From positions 30,752 to 94,751 of the forward strand of contig JAKQCX010000021.1 in NCBI GenBank assembly GCA_029558905.1: DNA of 64,000 bases, read 5' to 3'. The position numbers were made by a program, and so were the translations under genes. Below the pieces are notes generated by a model. It was not told the origin of the DNA and searched no databases. It was given only the letters and a program-made list of their open reading frames with translations. This DNA comes from Pseudomonadota bacterium. GTDB taxonomy: Bacteria > Pseudomonadota > Gammaproteobacteria > Burkholderiales > Thiobacillaceae. How positions within the stretch are numbered: position 1 is the first letter of the stretch; every line of letters starts with the position of its first letter. Of the stretch, positions 21,994 through 32,371 are shown in pieces.

Positions 21994-22880
21994 CGCGGTT
22001 TCAGCTCCGGTTGCAAGGTCACGTGGCGGATGCCATGGTGTTCGTCCAGACGTTTGCGGGCAGCCCGCAGGATGCGGTCCCAGTCGTCGAAGGAGGACAG
22101 CTCCAGGTGCGCGGACAGGGCGATCTGGCCGGAAGACAGGGTCCAGATGTGCAGGTCGTGGACGGTCTTGACGCCGGGGATGTCGGCCATGTCCTGGGCC
22201 ACGGTCTCGATATCGATGTGCCCCGGTACCGATTCCAGCAACACGTGCAGGCTTTCCCACAGCAGGCGTCCGGCGGAGAGGAGGATCAGCAGCGCCACCA
22301 GCAGCGAGAGGATGGGGTCGATGGGGGTGTAGCCCGTGGCCCAGATCACCACTCCGGCCGTCAAGGCTGCCACGGAGCCCAGCAGATCTCCAAGTACGTG
22401 CAGGAAGGCGGCGCGCAGGTTCAGGCTCGAGCCGCCGTGGTGCAGCATCCAGGCCACGACGAGATTCACGCCCAGACCGATGAGGGCCACCACCATGACC
22501 GCGCCGCCCATCACCGGCTGGGGCTGGTTCAGGCGGCGCATGGCCTCGACCACGATGTAGGCAATGAGGGCCAGCATGAACAGGCTGTTCACCAGGGCGG
22601 CCAGCACCTCCAGGCGCACCAGACCATAGGTATGCCGCTTGGAGGGGGGTTTGCGCGCCAGCCAGGCGGCCAGGGCGGCCAGGCCCAGGGCCATGCTGTC
22701 GGTGAGCATGTGACCGGCGTCGGAGAGCAGGGCCAGGGAGCCGGACCACACCCCCGCCACGGCCTCCACCACGGCAAAGCCCAGGGTGAAGAGCAGGGCC
22801 TTGAGCAGGGGCTCGCTGCCGTGGTCGTGGCCGATGTGGTGAAGGACGTGGGTGGTACCCCGGTCGACGGAAAGATTCAT
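21990..22880 (-). CDS. Cation diffusion facilitator family efflux transporter
   Basis: Inner-membrane metal/proton antiporter that exports divalent ions, most likely zinc. The start at 22880 gives 296 residues. An N-terminal His-rich stretch (HVLHHIGHDHG) precedes six membrane helices. Metal-site residues are visible in helix 2 (LLSDAGHMLTD, HxxxD) and helix 5 (LHVLGDLLGS, HxxxD). The cytoplasmic C-terminal domain contains HDLHIWTLSSG. It resembles the ZitB/CzcD group. It overlaps nagZ upstream and the DUF2863 gene downstream by four bases each. Confidence 0.92.
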   Translation of the reverse strand: MNLSVDRGTTHVLHHIGHDHGSEPLLKALLFTLGFAVVEAVAGVWSGSLALLSDAGHMLTDSMALGLAALAAWLARKPPSKRHTYGLVRLEVLAALVNSLFMLALIAYIVVEAMRRLNQPQPVMGGAVMVVALIGLGVNLVVAWMLHHGGSSLNLRAAFLHVLGDLLGSVAALTAGVVIWATGYTPIDPILSLLVALLILLSAGRLLWESLHVLLESVPGHIDIETVAQDMADIPGVKTVHDLHIWTLSSGQIALSAHLELSSFDDWDRILRAARKRLDEHHGIRHVTLQPELKPR

Positions 22881-24013
22881 CCGGACTTCCCGCAGGTGTT
22901 GGTGGGGTCGTGGAAGGCCAGACTTGCATCGGCCTGGCCCACTCCGTCCAGTTGCCGCAGGGCAGCGACGTAGCGCTTGCTTTCGTGCAGGTCCGTGCGG
23001 CTGGGGGGATGCGGACGGCCGTGCATGCGCGCCAGGCGGATGAGCGACATGGCGGGCAGGGGGTGGTGCAGCCGGGCCAGCAGCTGGTCGACCAGGTCCG
23101 GGCGGTTGCACACCAGCACCATGTCGCAGCCGGCTTGCAGGGCGGCCTGGGCCCGCTCGTGGATGCCGCCGGCCACGCTGGCGCCTTCCATGGTGAGGTC
23201 GTCGCTGAAGACCACGCCCTCGAAGCCCAACTGGCCGCGCAGGATGTCGGAGAGCCAGCGTCGTGAGAAACCCGCGGGCCGTTCATCCACCCGCGGATAG
23301 ATGACGTGGGCGGGCATGATGCCCGCCAGGCCCAGGTCGATGAGCTGACGGAATGGCAGCAGGTCGGCGAATTCCAGATCACGCAGACCACGCTCGTCCA
23401 CCGGTACCGTCAGATGGGAGTCCGCCGCTACATGACCATGGCCGGGGAAATGCTTGCCCACCGCGTTCATGCCCGCCTCCTGCAGACCCAGGGCCAGGGC
23501 ATGGGCCAGTTCCGACACCGCCTGGGCATTGCGGTGGAAGGCACGATTGCCGATGACGCCGCTGGTGCCATAGTCCAGATCCAGCACCGGGGCGAAACTG
23601 AAATCCACGCCCACGGCACGTAGTTCGGCGCCGAGGATGTAACCCGTGTCCCGGGCCACTCGCCGGGCGCGCTGGGGCTGGCTGTCCCAAATCTCGCCGA
23701 TGGCCCCCATTGCCGGGATGGGGGTGAAACCTTCACGGAAGCGCTGCACCCGGCCCCCTTCCTGGTCCACGCCGATGAGCAGGTGGGGGCTGCGCAGGGC
23801 ATGGATCTCGCTGCACAGAGCGGCCAGCTGGGTCGGGTTGTCGTAATTGCGCTTGAACAGGATGACCCCTCCCACCATGGGATGCAGCAGGCGTTCCCGC
23901 TCCTGCGCATCGAGTTCGAGGCCGGCCAGGTCGACCATGACCGGGCCCAGGGGCAGGCGCTGGCCGAGGCTCGCGGGTGGATGGGGGGACGGGTGCTCCA
24001 CGGCGTGGGTCAT
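22877..24013 (-). CDS. nagZ: Beta-N-acetylhexosaminidase (cell-wall recycling)
   Basis: Cytoplasmic family 3 glycosidase that removes N-acetylglucosamine from recycled anhydro-muropeptides. The 378-residue product is slightly longer than usual at the N-terminus; residues 1-22 are not conserved and the true start may be internal. Family motifs are LIGVDQEGGRVQRF near residue 80, KHFPGHGHVAADSH near residue 185 (His/Asp pair of the catalytic loop) and VVFSDDLTMEGAS near residue 280, which contains the nucleophile Asp. It overlaps acpS by four bases. Confidence 0.95.
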   Translation of the reverse strand: MTHAVEHPSPHPPASLGQRLPLGPVMVDLAGLELDAQERERLLHPMVGGVILFKRNYDNPTQLAALCSEIHALRSPHLLIGVDQEGGRVQRFREGFTPIPAMGAIGEIWDSQPQRARRVARDTGYILGAELRAVGVDFSFAPVLDLDYGTSGVIGNRAFHRNAQAVSELAHALALGLQEAGMNAVGKHFPGHGHVAADSHLTVPVDERGLRDLEFADLLPFRQLIDLGLAGIMPAHVIYPRVDERPAGFSRRWLSDILRGQLGFEGVVFSDDLTMEGASVAGGIHERAQAALQAGCDMVLVCNRPDLVDQLLARLHHPLPAMSLIRLARMHGRPHPPSRTDLHESKRYVAALRQLDGVGQADASLAFHDPTNTCGKSG

Positions 24014-24390
24014 GTCTTTTCCAGAACGACAAAGGCCAGGGCGTAGTCCTGTTCGTCGCTCAGGCTCAGGTGCGCTGCGCGGATGCCCTGGCGCGTCAGC
24101 CAGGCGGACAGTTCCGGCCCCCAGGCCAGGCCGGGGCGACCCAGGACGTCATGCGTGAGGTGTATGGCGGCGAAGCGTACCGGACCACGCATGCCGGTGC
24201 CTGCCGCCTTGGCGAAGGCCTCCTTGGCGGCGAAGCGCTTGGCGAGAAAGCTCTCCCTGTGGCTGGCGTGGGCGTAGTCCGCCAGTTCCTGCGGTGCCAG
24301 GATGCGCTCCGCCAGGCGCTGGCCAAAGCGGGCGTGCATGCGCCGCATGCGCTGGATGGAGACGATATCGGTGCCGATGCCGTGGATCAT
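24010..24390 (-). CDS. acpS: Holo-[acyl-carrier-protein] synthase
   Basis: Transfers the phosphopantetheine arm of CoA to apo acyl carrier protein. The 126-residue length is typical. [14 protein letters not shown] at residues 2-15 contains the magnesium-binding aspartate, and RFAAKEAFAKAAGTG near residue 57 contains the second metal ligand and the CoA-binding lysine. It overlaps nagZ and the EI24 gene by four bases each. In relatives acpS usually follows pdxJ; that gene is not here. Confidence 0.96.
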   Translation of the reverse strand: MIHGIGTDIVSIQRMRRMHARFGQRLAERILAPQELADYAHASHRESFLAKRFAAKEAFAKAAGTGMRGPVRFAAIHLTHDVLGRPGLAWGPELSAWLTRQGIRAAHLSLSDEQDYALAFVVLEKT

Positions 24391-25112
24391 GACAGGCCCG
24401 TCCGACGGTGCCGCGAAAGGGTTTCCAGAGCGTAATGCGTGAAGGCCAGGCCCATGTACACAGGCGCCAGCAGATTGAGGATGGGCACGAAGTACACCAG
24501 GCCCAGCAGGGTGCCCAGGGCAAAGCGCCTGCCGCCGTCGCTAGCGCGCAGGCTGGTCAGCTCCCGGGCGTCGGCATGCTCCGCCAGGGCGTCATACATG
24601 AACAGGCGCTGATTGAGCCAGGCGTTGAGCAACAGGGACACCAGGGCACCAAAGGGGGCGAACAGCCACAGGGGCAGACACATCAGCCAGGCCATCAGAT
24701 ACAGGCTGGTCGTGCCCAGCACGGTTACCAGGCTGCCGCCCAGACTGCCGCCCTTGCGGGCCTGCAGGGTGGGAAAGTCACGGGCGGCGACGAAGCCGAC
24801 GATGAGCGGCATGAGGGTCAGGGAGGTGATCAGCAGGGCGGTGACGAACACCGCGGGCAGCCACAGCAGGATGAGCAGAAACCAGGCGGCGTAGGAGGCG
24901 AGCCAGTCCGCGCCGGCCCATTGCGCCAGGCCCTGCAGTGGCGTGCTGGCCAGGAAGGTGGTGAGACCCGCCAGCCAGGCCGGGCCAAACCAGTAGGCCG
25001 CCAGCCCCCAGACCAGTAGGGCCAGGCCCATGGGCCAGAGCATGAGGCCGAGCATGCGCGGCGCCAGGAGGTCCTGGCCGGCGCGTTTGAGGGCAAGAAA
25101 TACAATCTCCAT
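24387..25112 (-). CDS. EI24 domain membrane protein (CysZ-like)
   Basis: 241-residue inner-membrane protein with four main hydrophobic segments (about residues 20-45, 65-100, 145-180 and 205-230). It matches the EI24/CysZ-type superfamily by its pattern of long paired helices and the [20 protein letters not shown] loop. CysZ itself carries sulfate, but betaproteobacterial EI24 proteins of this type have no proven role. It is first in the six-gene overlapped chain. A perfect -10 box only ten bases before the ATG suggests a transcript with almost no leader. Confidence 0.8.
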   Translation of the reverse strand: MEIVFLALKRAGQDLLAPRMLGLMLWPMGLALLVWGLAAYWFGPAWLAGLTTFLASTPLQGLAQWAGADWLASYAAWFLLILLWLPAVFVTALLITSLTLMPLIVGFVAARDFPTLQARKGGSLGGSLVTVLGTTSLYLMAWLMCLPLWLFAPFGALVSLLLNAWLNQRLFMYDALAEHADARELTSLRASDGGRRFALGTLLGLVYFVPILNLLAPVYMGLAFTHYALETLSRHRRTGLS

Positions 25113-25121
25113 GATCGGCGC

Positions 25122-25127
25122 ATTATA
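25122..25127 (-). promoter_or_regulatory. Candidate -10 box of the EI24-acpS-nagZ operon
   Basis: TATAAT on the minus strand ends ten bases before the EI24 ATG. Transcription from it would start about three bases before the start codon. The -35 region is poor. The next gene upstream is tRNA-Leu on the same strand, so read-through from it is the other option. Confidence 0.4.
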
Positions 25128-25230
25128 TCGGCGCCGACCCGGGCCCTGATTCGCCGGCGTGGGACACGGAAGCGTCCATCCCCTGGCACGAGTGCGCGCC
25201 GGGGGTCTTTGGTCTTTGGGGTGCAGCCTG

Positions 25231-25315
25231 TGGTGCCCGGAGCCGGACTCGAACCGGCACGCCTTGCGGCGGTGGATTTTGAATCCACTGCGTCTACCGA
25301 TTCCGCCACCCGGGC
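25231..25315 (-). tRNA. tRNA-Leu (anticodon CAA)
   Basis: On the minus strand the sequence folds as a class II tRNA. The acceptor stem pairs GCCCGGG with TCCGGGC, the anticodon stem is GTGGA/TCCAC around the loop TTCAAAA (anticodon CAA), a long variable arm holds CCGCCGCAAGGCG, and the T arm has GGTTCGAGTCC. The 3' CCA is encoded. It reads UUG codons. It lies divergent to queA and upstream of the EI24 operon. Confidence 0.97.
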
Positions 25316-25329
25316 AAACGCGGCCGCGC

Positions 25330-25359
25330 ATTATCGCGGATTCGCGCAAAACCGGGCAA
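25330..25359 (-). promoter_or_regulatory. Promoter of tRNA-Leu
   Basis: On the minus strand TTGCCC (25359-25354) and GATAAT (25335-25330) stand 18 bases apart, 14 bases before the tRNA 5' end. Both boxes lie within the short queA leader region, so the two divergent promoters must overlap. Confidence 0.55.
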
Positions 25360-25370
25360 CATCGCGCGCC

Positions 25371-26435
25371 ATGCAAACCAGTGACTTCGATTATTTTCTG
25401 CCCGATGGGCTCATCGCCCGTTATCCGTTGCCGGAGCGCACGGCCAGCCGCCTGCTGCATGTGGAGCCTGCCCGAGGCTGCCATACGGACCGCATGTTCG
25501 CCGGCCTGCCGGACCTTTTCCGGCCCGGCGATCTGCTGGTGTTCAACGATACCCGGGTGATCAAGGCCCGGCTGCATGGCGAGAAGGCCACGGGTGGTGG
25601 GGTGGAGGCCCTGGTGGAACGGGTGCTGTCCGCGCACGAGGCCCTGCTGTTCCTGCGCGCCAGCAAGCCCCCCAGACCCGGATCGACGGTGCGCTTCGCC
25701 GGCTGCCTGCAGGCCAGGGTGCTGGAGCGCCGGGACGACCTGTTCCGTCTGGCCTTCGACCCGGCCCATACGGTCCTGGAATGGCTGGAACGGATCGGCG
25801 AGGTGCCCCTGCCACCCTACCTGGCGCGGACCGCCGAGGCATCGGACGATGAGCGCTACCAGACCGTCTATGCCCGCGACCCGGGGGCGGTGGCGGCCCC
25901 CACCGCCGGCCTGCATTTCGATGGTGCCATGCTGGGGCGCCTGACGACGGCAGGGGTGGGTACGGCCTTCGTCACCCTGCACGTGGGGGCCGGCACCTTC
26001 CAGCCCGTGCGGGCGGAGGCGGTGGCGGACCACCGCATGCATGCGGAGCGTTACGTGATACCTCCCGAGACCGTGGCGGCCGTGGAGTCGGCCCGGGACC
26101 GGGGCGGACGTGTGTGCGCCGTGGGCACGACCGCCCTGCGGGCCCTGGAGTCCGCGTCCCGCGGGGGGAACGTGCAGGCAGGGGAGGGGGAGACGGATCT
26201 CTTCATCACGCCGGGCTACCGCTTCCGCGTCGTCGAACGCCTGATCACCAATTTTCATCTGCCCAGGTCCACCCTGCTCATGCTGGTGTCCGCCTTCGGC
26301 GGCACGGAGTTGCTGCGCCGCGCCTATGCCCACGCGGTGGCCCGCCGCTACCGCTTCTTCAGCTATGGCGATGCCATGCTCATCGAGCGGGCGGCCTCGG
26401 CGGTCCGGGAGCGCTGCGCCGGGGCAACGCCGTGA
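25371..26435 (+). CDS. queA: S-adenosylmethionine:tRNA ribosyltransferase-isomerase
   Basis: Transfers and rearranges the ribose of SAM onto preQ1 in tRNA to give epoxyqueuosine. The start at 25371 ([11 protein letters not shown]) matches the family N-terminus; 354 residues. Conserved blocks are [14 protein letters not shown] near residue 55, APTAGLHF near residue 175, [11 protein letters not shown] near residue 203, and [16 protein letters not shown] near residue 293. It acts after tgt in the queuosine pathway. In most proteobacteria tgt follows directly; here rhlE and a DUF192 gene lie between them. Confidence 0.97.
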   Translation: MQTSDFDYFLPDGLIARYPLPERTASRLLHVEPARGCHTDRMFAGLPDLFRPGDLLVFNDTRVIKARLHGEKATGGGVEALVERVLSAHEALLFLRASKPPRPGSTVRFAGCLQARVLERRDDLFRLAFDPAHTVLEWLERIGEVPLPPYLARTAEASDDERYQTVYARDPGAVAAPTAGLHFDGAMLGRLTTAGVGTAFVTLHVGAGTFQPVRAEAVADHRMHAERYVIPPETVAAVESARDRGGRVCAVGTTALRALESASRGGNVQAGEGETDLFITPGYRFRVVERLITNFHLPRSTLLMLVSAFGGTELLRRAYAHAVARRYRFFSYGDAMLIERAASAVRERCAGATP

Positions 26436-26810
26436 AGGCGTGCCCTCCCGGAGACCCCTCGACGCGTCCGGGGTGGCAGCCCACCAAGGGTTCCGCGTTT
26501 CGCCCGAGAAAATGATCAAGCACTTATGCATGCAGTCGGATAGAATGCGCGCCAGTTGTGCAACGCAGTGATAGGCCTTTCGGCGTATCCCATCGCCGAA
26601 GTTCATGAGCCTCGGGACTGTTTTCACAGCCCCATCTGCCCCGACCTCTCCTGATTCCGCAGTCCCGGTATCGCGATATTCGGTTGGCGCCGATGTTTCG
26701 CGAGTGCCGCGGCGGACGGACTTCCTTTCCCCGGCGAGCCTCATTTTTGCGCCCCAGCTGGGCGCGTGGCCACGGCATTCTCATCCGGATGCCCGAAGGA
26801 GAGGTATTGC
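26436..26810 (+). promoter_or_regulatory. Long leader region of rhlE
   Basis: 375 bases with no gene between queA and rhlE. TAGAAT at 26541-26546 is the best -10 candidate and would give a leader of about 260 bases. A perfect hairpin GCGCCC-CAGCT-GGGCGC (26749-26765) sits 46 bases before the start codon. A long structured leader is seen in some cold-induced helicase genes, but no known element is recognised here. Confidence 0.4.
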
Positions 26811-28313
26811 ATGTCTTTTGCCGAACTGGGGTTGAACCCCCTCGTATTGAAGTCCCTGGAGACCACCGGTTATGCCTGTCCCACACCGGTCCAGCGCCAG
26901 GCCATCCCCGCTGCCCTGGCAGGTCGGGACCTGCTCGTCTCCAGCCACACCGGCAGCGGCAAGACCGCCGCCTTCCTGCTGCCCAGCCTGCACCGGCTGG
27001 CGGAGTCCGCGTTATCTCCGGAAGGCGGGAAGTCTCAGGGGCCACGCCTGCTGGTACTGTGTCCCACGCGGGAGTTGGCCCAGCAGGTGGAAAAGCAGGC
27101 CCGCACCTATGGCAAGGGCCTGCGGCGACTGCGCAGTGCCTGCCTGGTGGGGGGCGCTGCCTTCGGGCCCCAGTTCCAGGCCCTGAAGGCTCATCCAGAG
27201 ATTTTGATCGCCACCCCGGGTCGCCTCATCGATCACCTGGAGCGGGGTCGCATCGATTTCTCCCACCTGGAGGTCCTGGTGCTGGACGAGGCGGACCGCA
27301 TGCTGGACATGGGGTTTGTGGAGGACATCGAGAACATCGTGGCGCGCACCCCCGAGTCCCGCCAGACCCTGCTGTTTTCCGCCACCCTGGATGGCAGCGT
27401 GGCCCGCATCGCGCGGGAGATGACCCGTGATCCGCAACGCATCGAGGTGGCCATCCAGGCGGAACACAAGGCCAACATCGACCAGCGCCTGCTGTTCGTC
27501 GATGACGTGGGCCACAAGCATCGCCTGCTGGACCATCTGCTGCGGGACGCGGGCCTGACTCAGGCCGTGGTGTTCACCGCCACCAAGCGCAGTGCCGAGG
27601 ATCTGTCGGAAAGCCTGCTGGAGCAGGGCTTCAGTGTCGCCGCCCTGCATGGCGACATGCCACAGCACAAGCGCAACCGCACCCTGCAGCGCCTGCGCGA
27701 GGGCATCACCCGGGTGCTGGTGGCCACCGACGTGGCCGCTCGCGGCATCGATGTGGTGGGCATCAGCCACGTCATCAACTTCGACATCCCGCGCCAGGTG
27801 GAAGACTACGTACACCGCATCGGCCGCACGGGCCGGGCCGGGCGCACGGGCATGGCCTATACCCTGGTGCATGGCAAGGAGCGGGGTCTGGTGCGCGACA
27901 TCGAGCGCTACACCGGCGAGAAGGTGAGGATCGACGTGATCCCGGGCCTGGAGCCCCGTGCGCGCATCGACCACGAGCCGCGCCGCAAGTCGGCCAGCGA
28001 TTGGAAGACCCGGCCCGGGGAAGCCTGGCGGGGCAAGCCCCGGGCCGGCCAGCCTTCGGGTCTGGGGCCGGGCGCCGGCGGCGGCGCGGGATGGCAGGGC
28101 AGGGAACGGTGGCAGACCGCCGAACGGGGCACCACGCATCGTGGGAGCAGGCCCCAGGGCCCGGTCCAGTCGCGTGATGCACGTCCGGAGCAGTCCTGGG
28201 CCCGGCCCTCGGGTGACAAGTCCGGCTGGAAGAAGGGCAACAGCTGGACCAAGGGCGGCAGCTGGGGTGAGCGGGGCTTCAGCGGCACCCGGCGCGGCCG
28301 TGGCGACGCTTGA
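26811..28313 (+). CDS. rhlE: DEAD-box ATP-dependent RNA helicase, RhlE type
   Basis: Unwinds RNA in ribosome assembly and mRNA turnover. The start at 26811 (MSFAELGL) has a strong AAGGAGAGG site upstream; 500 residues. Motifs in order: Q motif PTPVQRQAIPAA, Walker A SHTGSGKTAAF, PTRELAQQ, TPGRLIDHL, DEAD, SAT, then RGIDV and HRIGRTGRAG. The C-terminal tail from about residue 380 is rich in Arg, Gly, Trp and Lys and likely binds RNA loosely. It converges on the DUF192 gene with a 15-base gap. Confidence 0.93.
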   Translation: MSFAELGLNPLVLKSLETTGYACPTPVQRQAIPAALAGRDLLVSSHTGSGKTAAFLLPSLHRLAESALSPEGGKSQGPRLLVLCPTRELAQQVEKQARTYGKGLRRLRSACLVGGAAFGPQFQALKAHPEILIATPGRLIDHLERGRIDFSHLEVLVLDEADRMLDMGFVEDIENIVARTPESRQTLLFSATLDGSVARIAREMTRDPQRIEVAIQAEHKANIDQRLLFVDDVGHKHRLLDHLLRDAGLTQAVVFTATKRSAEDLSESLLEQGFSVAALHGDMPQHKRNRTLQRLREGITRVLVATDVAARGIDVVGISHVINFDIPRQVEDYVHRIGRTGRAGRTGMAYTLVHGKERGLVRDIERYTGEKVRIDVIPGLEPRARIDHEPRRKSASDWKTRPGEAWRGKPRAGQPSGLGPGAGGGAGWQGRERWQTAERGTTHRGSRPQGPVQSRDARPEQSWARPSGDKSGWKKGNSWTKGGSWGERGFSGTRRGRGDA

Positions 28314-28328
28314 GCGCCGTGGGGCCTC

Positions 28329-29910
<1,582 letters not shown>

Positions 29911-29947
29911 TCCGGAGGGCATCGATCGGACCTGTACAGGAGGAGCC

Positions 29948-30853
29948 ATGACACCCATCACCCGTATCCTCGCCGCCACGGACTTTTCCGCTCCCGCGCG
30001 GCATGCCATGGCGCGGGCCTTTCAGGTGGCCGCGGACATCGGCGCCCGCATGGAACTCAGCCACGTGTTGGGACAAGGCCCACTGGAGGGGCTGCGCCGC
30101 CTGCTGGGCATGGAAGCCGCGCGCGTGGAGGCCTACATCCTGGAGCGCGCGCGTGAAAATCTGGAGTCCCTGGCGCGGGAAGTGGGGCAGCCCCATGGTC
30201 TGGACGCCGGCATCCATCTGGCGGCCGGCACCGTGCTGCGCACCCTGCTGGAGCAGGCGGACGAGCTGGATGTGGGGCTGGTGGTGGTGGGGGCCAAGGG
30301 TGAGGACTACCTGGGCCGTCTCTTGCTGGGCACCACGGCGGAACGCCTGTTGCGCCGTACCACCCGGCCCGTGCTCATGGTGCGCCAGACGCCGCACGAG
30401 GGCTATCGCCGGGTGCTGGTGCCGGTGGATTTTTCCGCCTGGTCCATCCCCTCCATCCAGTTGGCCCGCGCCGTGGCCCCCAGGGCCGAACTGCTGATGA
30501 TACACGCCTTCGAGGCGCCCTTCGAGTCCAAGCTGCACTACGCCAGCGTGGCAGAGTCGCTGATCGACCGATACCACGCGGCAACCCGGCGGGAGGCCCA
30601 GGCCGATCTGGATGCGCTGGTCCTGCGCGCGGGATTGCAGGCCGAACAGGTGAGCGCCCGGGTCGTGCACGGCCCCACCAGCCGGGTCATCCTGGCCCAG
30701 GAGCAGGAGCGGGACTGCGACCTCATCGTCATGGGCAAGCATGGCCAGGGCGTCATGGAGGAGCTGCTGCTGGGCAGTGTCACCAAGCACATCCTGGCGG
30801 AGGCGACGAGCGACGTACTGGTGGCCAGCGCGCGCATGCGGGAGGACGGCTGA
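29948..30853 (+). CDS. Tandem universal stress protein
   Basis: 301-residue cytoplasmic protein made of two Usp domains (about residues 1-140 and 150-300). Both carry the ATP-binding pattern G-x2-G-x9-G-(S/T): GAKGEDYLGRLLLGT and GKHGQGVMEELLLGS. Such proteins respond to starvation, redox or respiratory stress. A strong AGGAGG site precedes the ATG. It follows tgt by 37 bases and may share its transcript. Confidence 0.92.
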   Translation: MTPITRILAATDFSAPARHAMARAFQVAADIGARMELSHVLGQGPLEGLRRLLGMEAARVEAYILERARENLESLAREVGQPHGLDAGIHLAAGTVLRTLLEQADELDVGLVVVGAKGEDYLGRLLLGTTAERLLRRTTRPVLMVRQTPHEGYRRVLVPVDFSAWSIPSIQLARAVAPRAELLMIHAFEAPFESKLHYASVAESLIDRYHAATRREAQADLDALVLRAGLQAEQVSARVVHGPTSRVILAQEQERDCDLIVMGKHGQGVMEELLLGSVTKHILAEATSDVLVASARMREDG

Positions 30854-30871
30854 GGGCAGTCCGTTCCAGGC

Positions 30872-30898
30872 AAAAAAACAGGTGGCCTGGGCCACCTG
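30872..30898 (-). terminator. Intrinsic terminator behind the membrane-protein gene
   Basis: CAGGTGGC (30879-30886) and GCCACCTG (30891-30898) pair perfectly with loop CTGG. On the minus strand the hairpin is followed by seven T (complement of 30872-30878). It would stop transcription arriving from the gene at 31033-31710. The 30899-31032 stretch shows no credible gene. Confidence 0.75.
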
Positions 30899-31032
30899 GA
30901 AAATTCGCAATCACTTGCGACCGTTCTGACTGCTGCAGCTTCCGCGGCACACCCGCGTGCGCCATGAAACGCAGCTACATCGTACGTGTCCGACGTGCCT
31001 CCGCAATCTGTAGGCCCGCGTACGGGGAACCC

Positions 31033-31710
31033 TTACAGCGGTGGACGGTTTTGCTGCCAGGTCCGGATGCGCTCGGCCGCCCATTCCCGGCCCCCCAGGC
31101 CGAAGGCCAGGGCCAGGGCCAGCACCAGCCCACCAAAGACGATGGCGAAGGCCAGCCGCAGCATCTGGGAACCGATGGCCAGCTGCTCCAGGGCCATGAA
31201 CAGGGCAAACACCTGTATGGCGTACTCCACGCCGGTACTGATGGTGAGGGCGCCGGGGGCCTTCATGCCATTCAGCCAGGCGAAGGTCAGACGGTTCAGG
31301 AAGCGGGACAGCAGGGTGCCCAGCACCAGCACCAGAATGGCCACGACGATGTTGGGCAGGTAGAGCACGGCGCGGTTGGCCAGTTCGGCCACCGCATTCA
31401 GACCCAGGCTGTTGGCGGCGGATACGGCCATCACCAGCAGCACGAGCCAGTAGAAAACCCCGGCGATGAGGCCGGCCAGGGAAACCTCCATATCGGCCTG
31501 GCGCAACAGTGCCTCCAGACCGGATTTTTCCGCCAGGCGTGCGAAACCCAGGGCATCCAGGGCGCGCTTGATGCCCGCGCGCAGCAGGCGCGCCAGCAGC
31601 CAGCCCGCCAGGAAGAGGAACAGGGCGGCCAGCAGCTTGGGCAGGAACAGGGCGACCTGCGACCAGAAGGTCTGCAGGGATGTCATGAACAGGTCAATCT
31701 GATTTTGCAT
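31033..31710 (-). CDS. Small-conductance mechanosensitive channel-like membrane protein (conserved TM helix family)
   Basis: 225-residue inner-membrane protein with about five hydrophobic segments. The pattern LPKLLAALFLFLAGWLLARLL followed later by LPNIVVAILVLVLGTLLSRFL is that of the conserved TM-helix repeat found in CmpX-like proteins related to MscS. It lacks the MscS beta domain. A GAGGA ribosome site precedes the ATG. Its start overlaps the end of the MarR gene by 17 bases, so the two are co-expressed. Confidence 0.85.
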   Translation of the reverse strand: MQNQIDLFMTSLQTFWSQVALFLPKLLAALFLFLAGWLLARLLRAGIKRALDALGFARLAEKSGLEALLRQADMEVSLAGLIAGVFYWLVLLVMAVSAANSLGLNAVAELANRAVLYLPNIVVAILVLVLGTLLSRFLNRLTFAWLNGMKAPGALTISTGVEYAIQVFALFMALEQLAIGSQMLRLAFAIVFGGLVLALALAFGLGGREWAAERIRTWQQNRPPL

Positions 31711-32284
31711 GCGGTGTCCTCTTGAGGGGGGGATGGTCAGACCGGGGCAGGACAGGCGCGTGCCGGCTTGCCAGGGGCCGCAGCGCGGCCCGGTCCTCGC
31801 GGAAAGGCAGGGCCTGTATCAGAGGGCGCAGGGCCTGCACGAGCTGATCCAGGGCGGCGTCGGGCAGCTGGCCGAGGGCCGACATGAGCGCGCCCTGGGC
31901 GTGGTCGGGCACGGCCTGGATCAATCGCTTGCCGGCCTCGGTCAGCGTGTGGCCGGCGGGGCGGTCCAGCAGCGCAGGCAGGGCAGTGACCAGGCCCTCG
32001 TCGGCCAGCTCGATCAGCATGGTTTCGGCGGTATTGCGGTGTACCGCCATGGCCTTGGCCAGGTCCACCGCGCGCAGGCCAGGCATCTGACGCAGCTCCC
32101 ACAGGGCCCAGAGCCTGGCCGGATCCATGCCCGCGTGACTGCGCGCCCAGTCGGCATGCCGTTCCACCGCATCCATGAGCACGCGGAACAGCTTGATCGC
32201 GCCCCGCATGGTCTCCTTGCGGCGCGCGCGTACCACCTGGGGATCCTCCATATGATCGTAATGCGTATATTTGGTGTGGCGCAT
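31694..32284 (-). CDS. MarR family transcriptional regulator
   Basis: 196 residues from the first ATG. A winged-helix domain lies in the middle: LRAVDLAKAMAVHRNTAETML is helix-turn-helix like and VTALPALLDRPAGHTLTEAGKRLI is the wing and following helix. The tail from residue 165 is Pro/Arg-rich and not conserved. Starts at 32251 (MEDP) or at 32209 (MRGAIK, with an AAGGAG site) are also possible; with the shorter start an AT-rich imperfect palindrome near 32255-32275 would lie in the promoter. It overlaps the membrane-protein gene and may control it. Confidence 0.8.
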   Translation of the reverse strand: MRHTKYTHYDHMEDPQVVRARRKETMRGAIKLFRVLMDAVERHADWARSHAGMDPARLWALWELRQMPGLRAVDLAKAMAVHRNTAETMLIELADEGLVTALPALLDRPAGHTLTEAGKRLIQAVPDHAQGALMSALGQLPDAALDQLVQALRPLIQALPFREDRAALRPLASRHAPVLPRSDHPPLKRTPHAKSD

Positions 32285-32371
32285 GGCGGGGCATTCTCGG
32301 ACAGCGCCCCAGGGCCTTCATCCGGACCCACACGTACGGGAAAACCTTACAAGCTGCCTGCAGTCCCGGCG

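Noticed and set aside
30780..30965. 61-codon minus-strand frame after the membrane-protein gene
   Set aside because: It runs across the terminator hairpin, has no ribosome site and no recognisable sequence.
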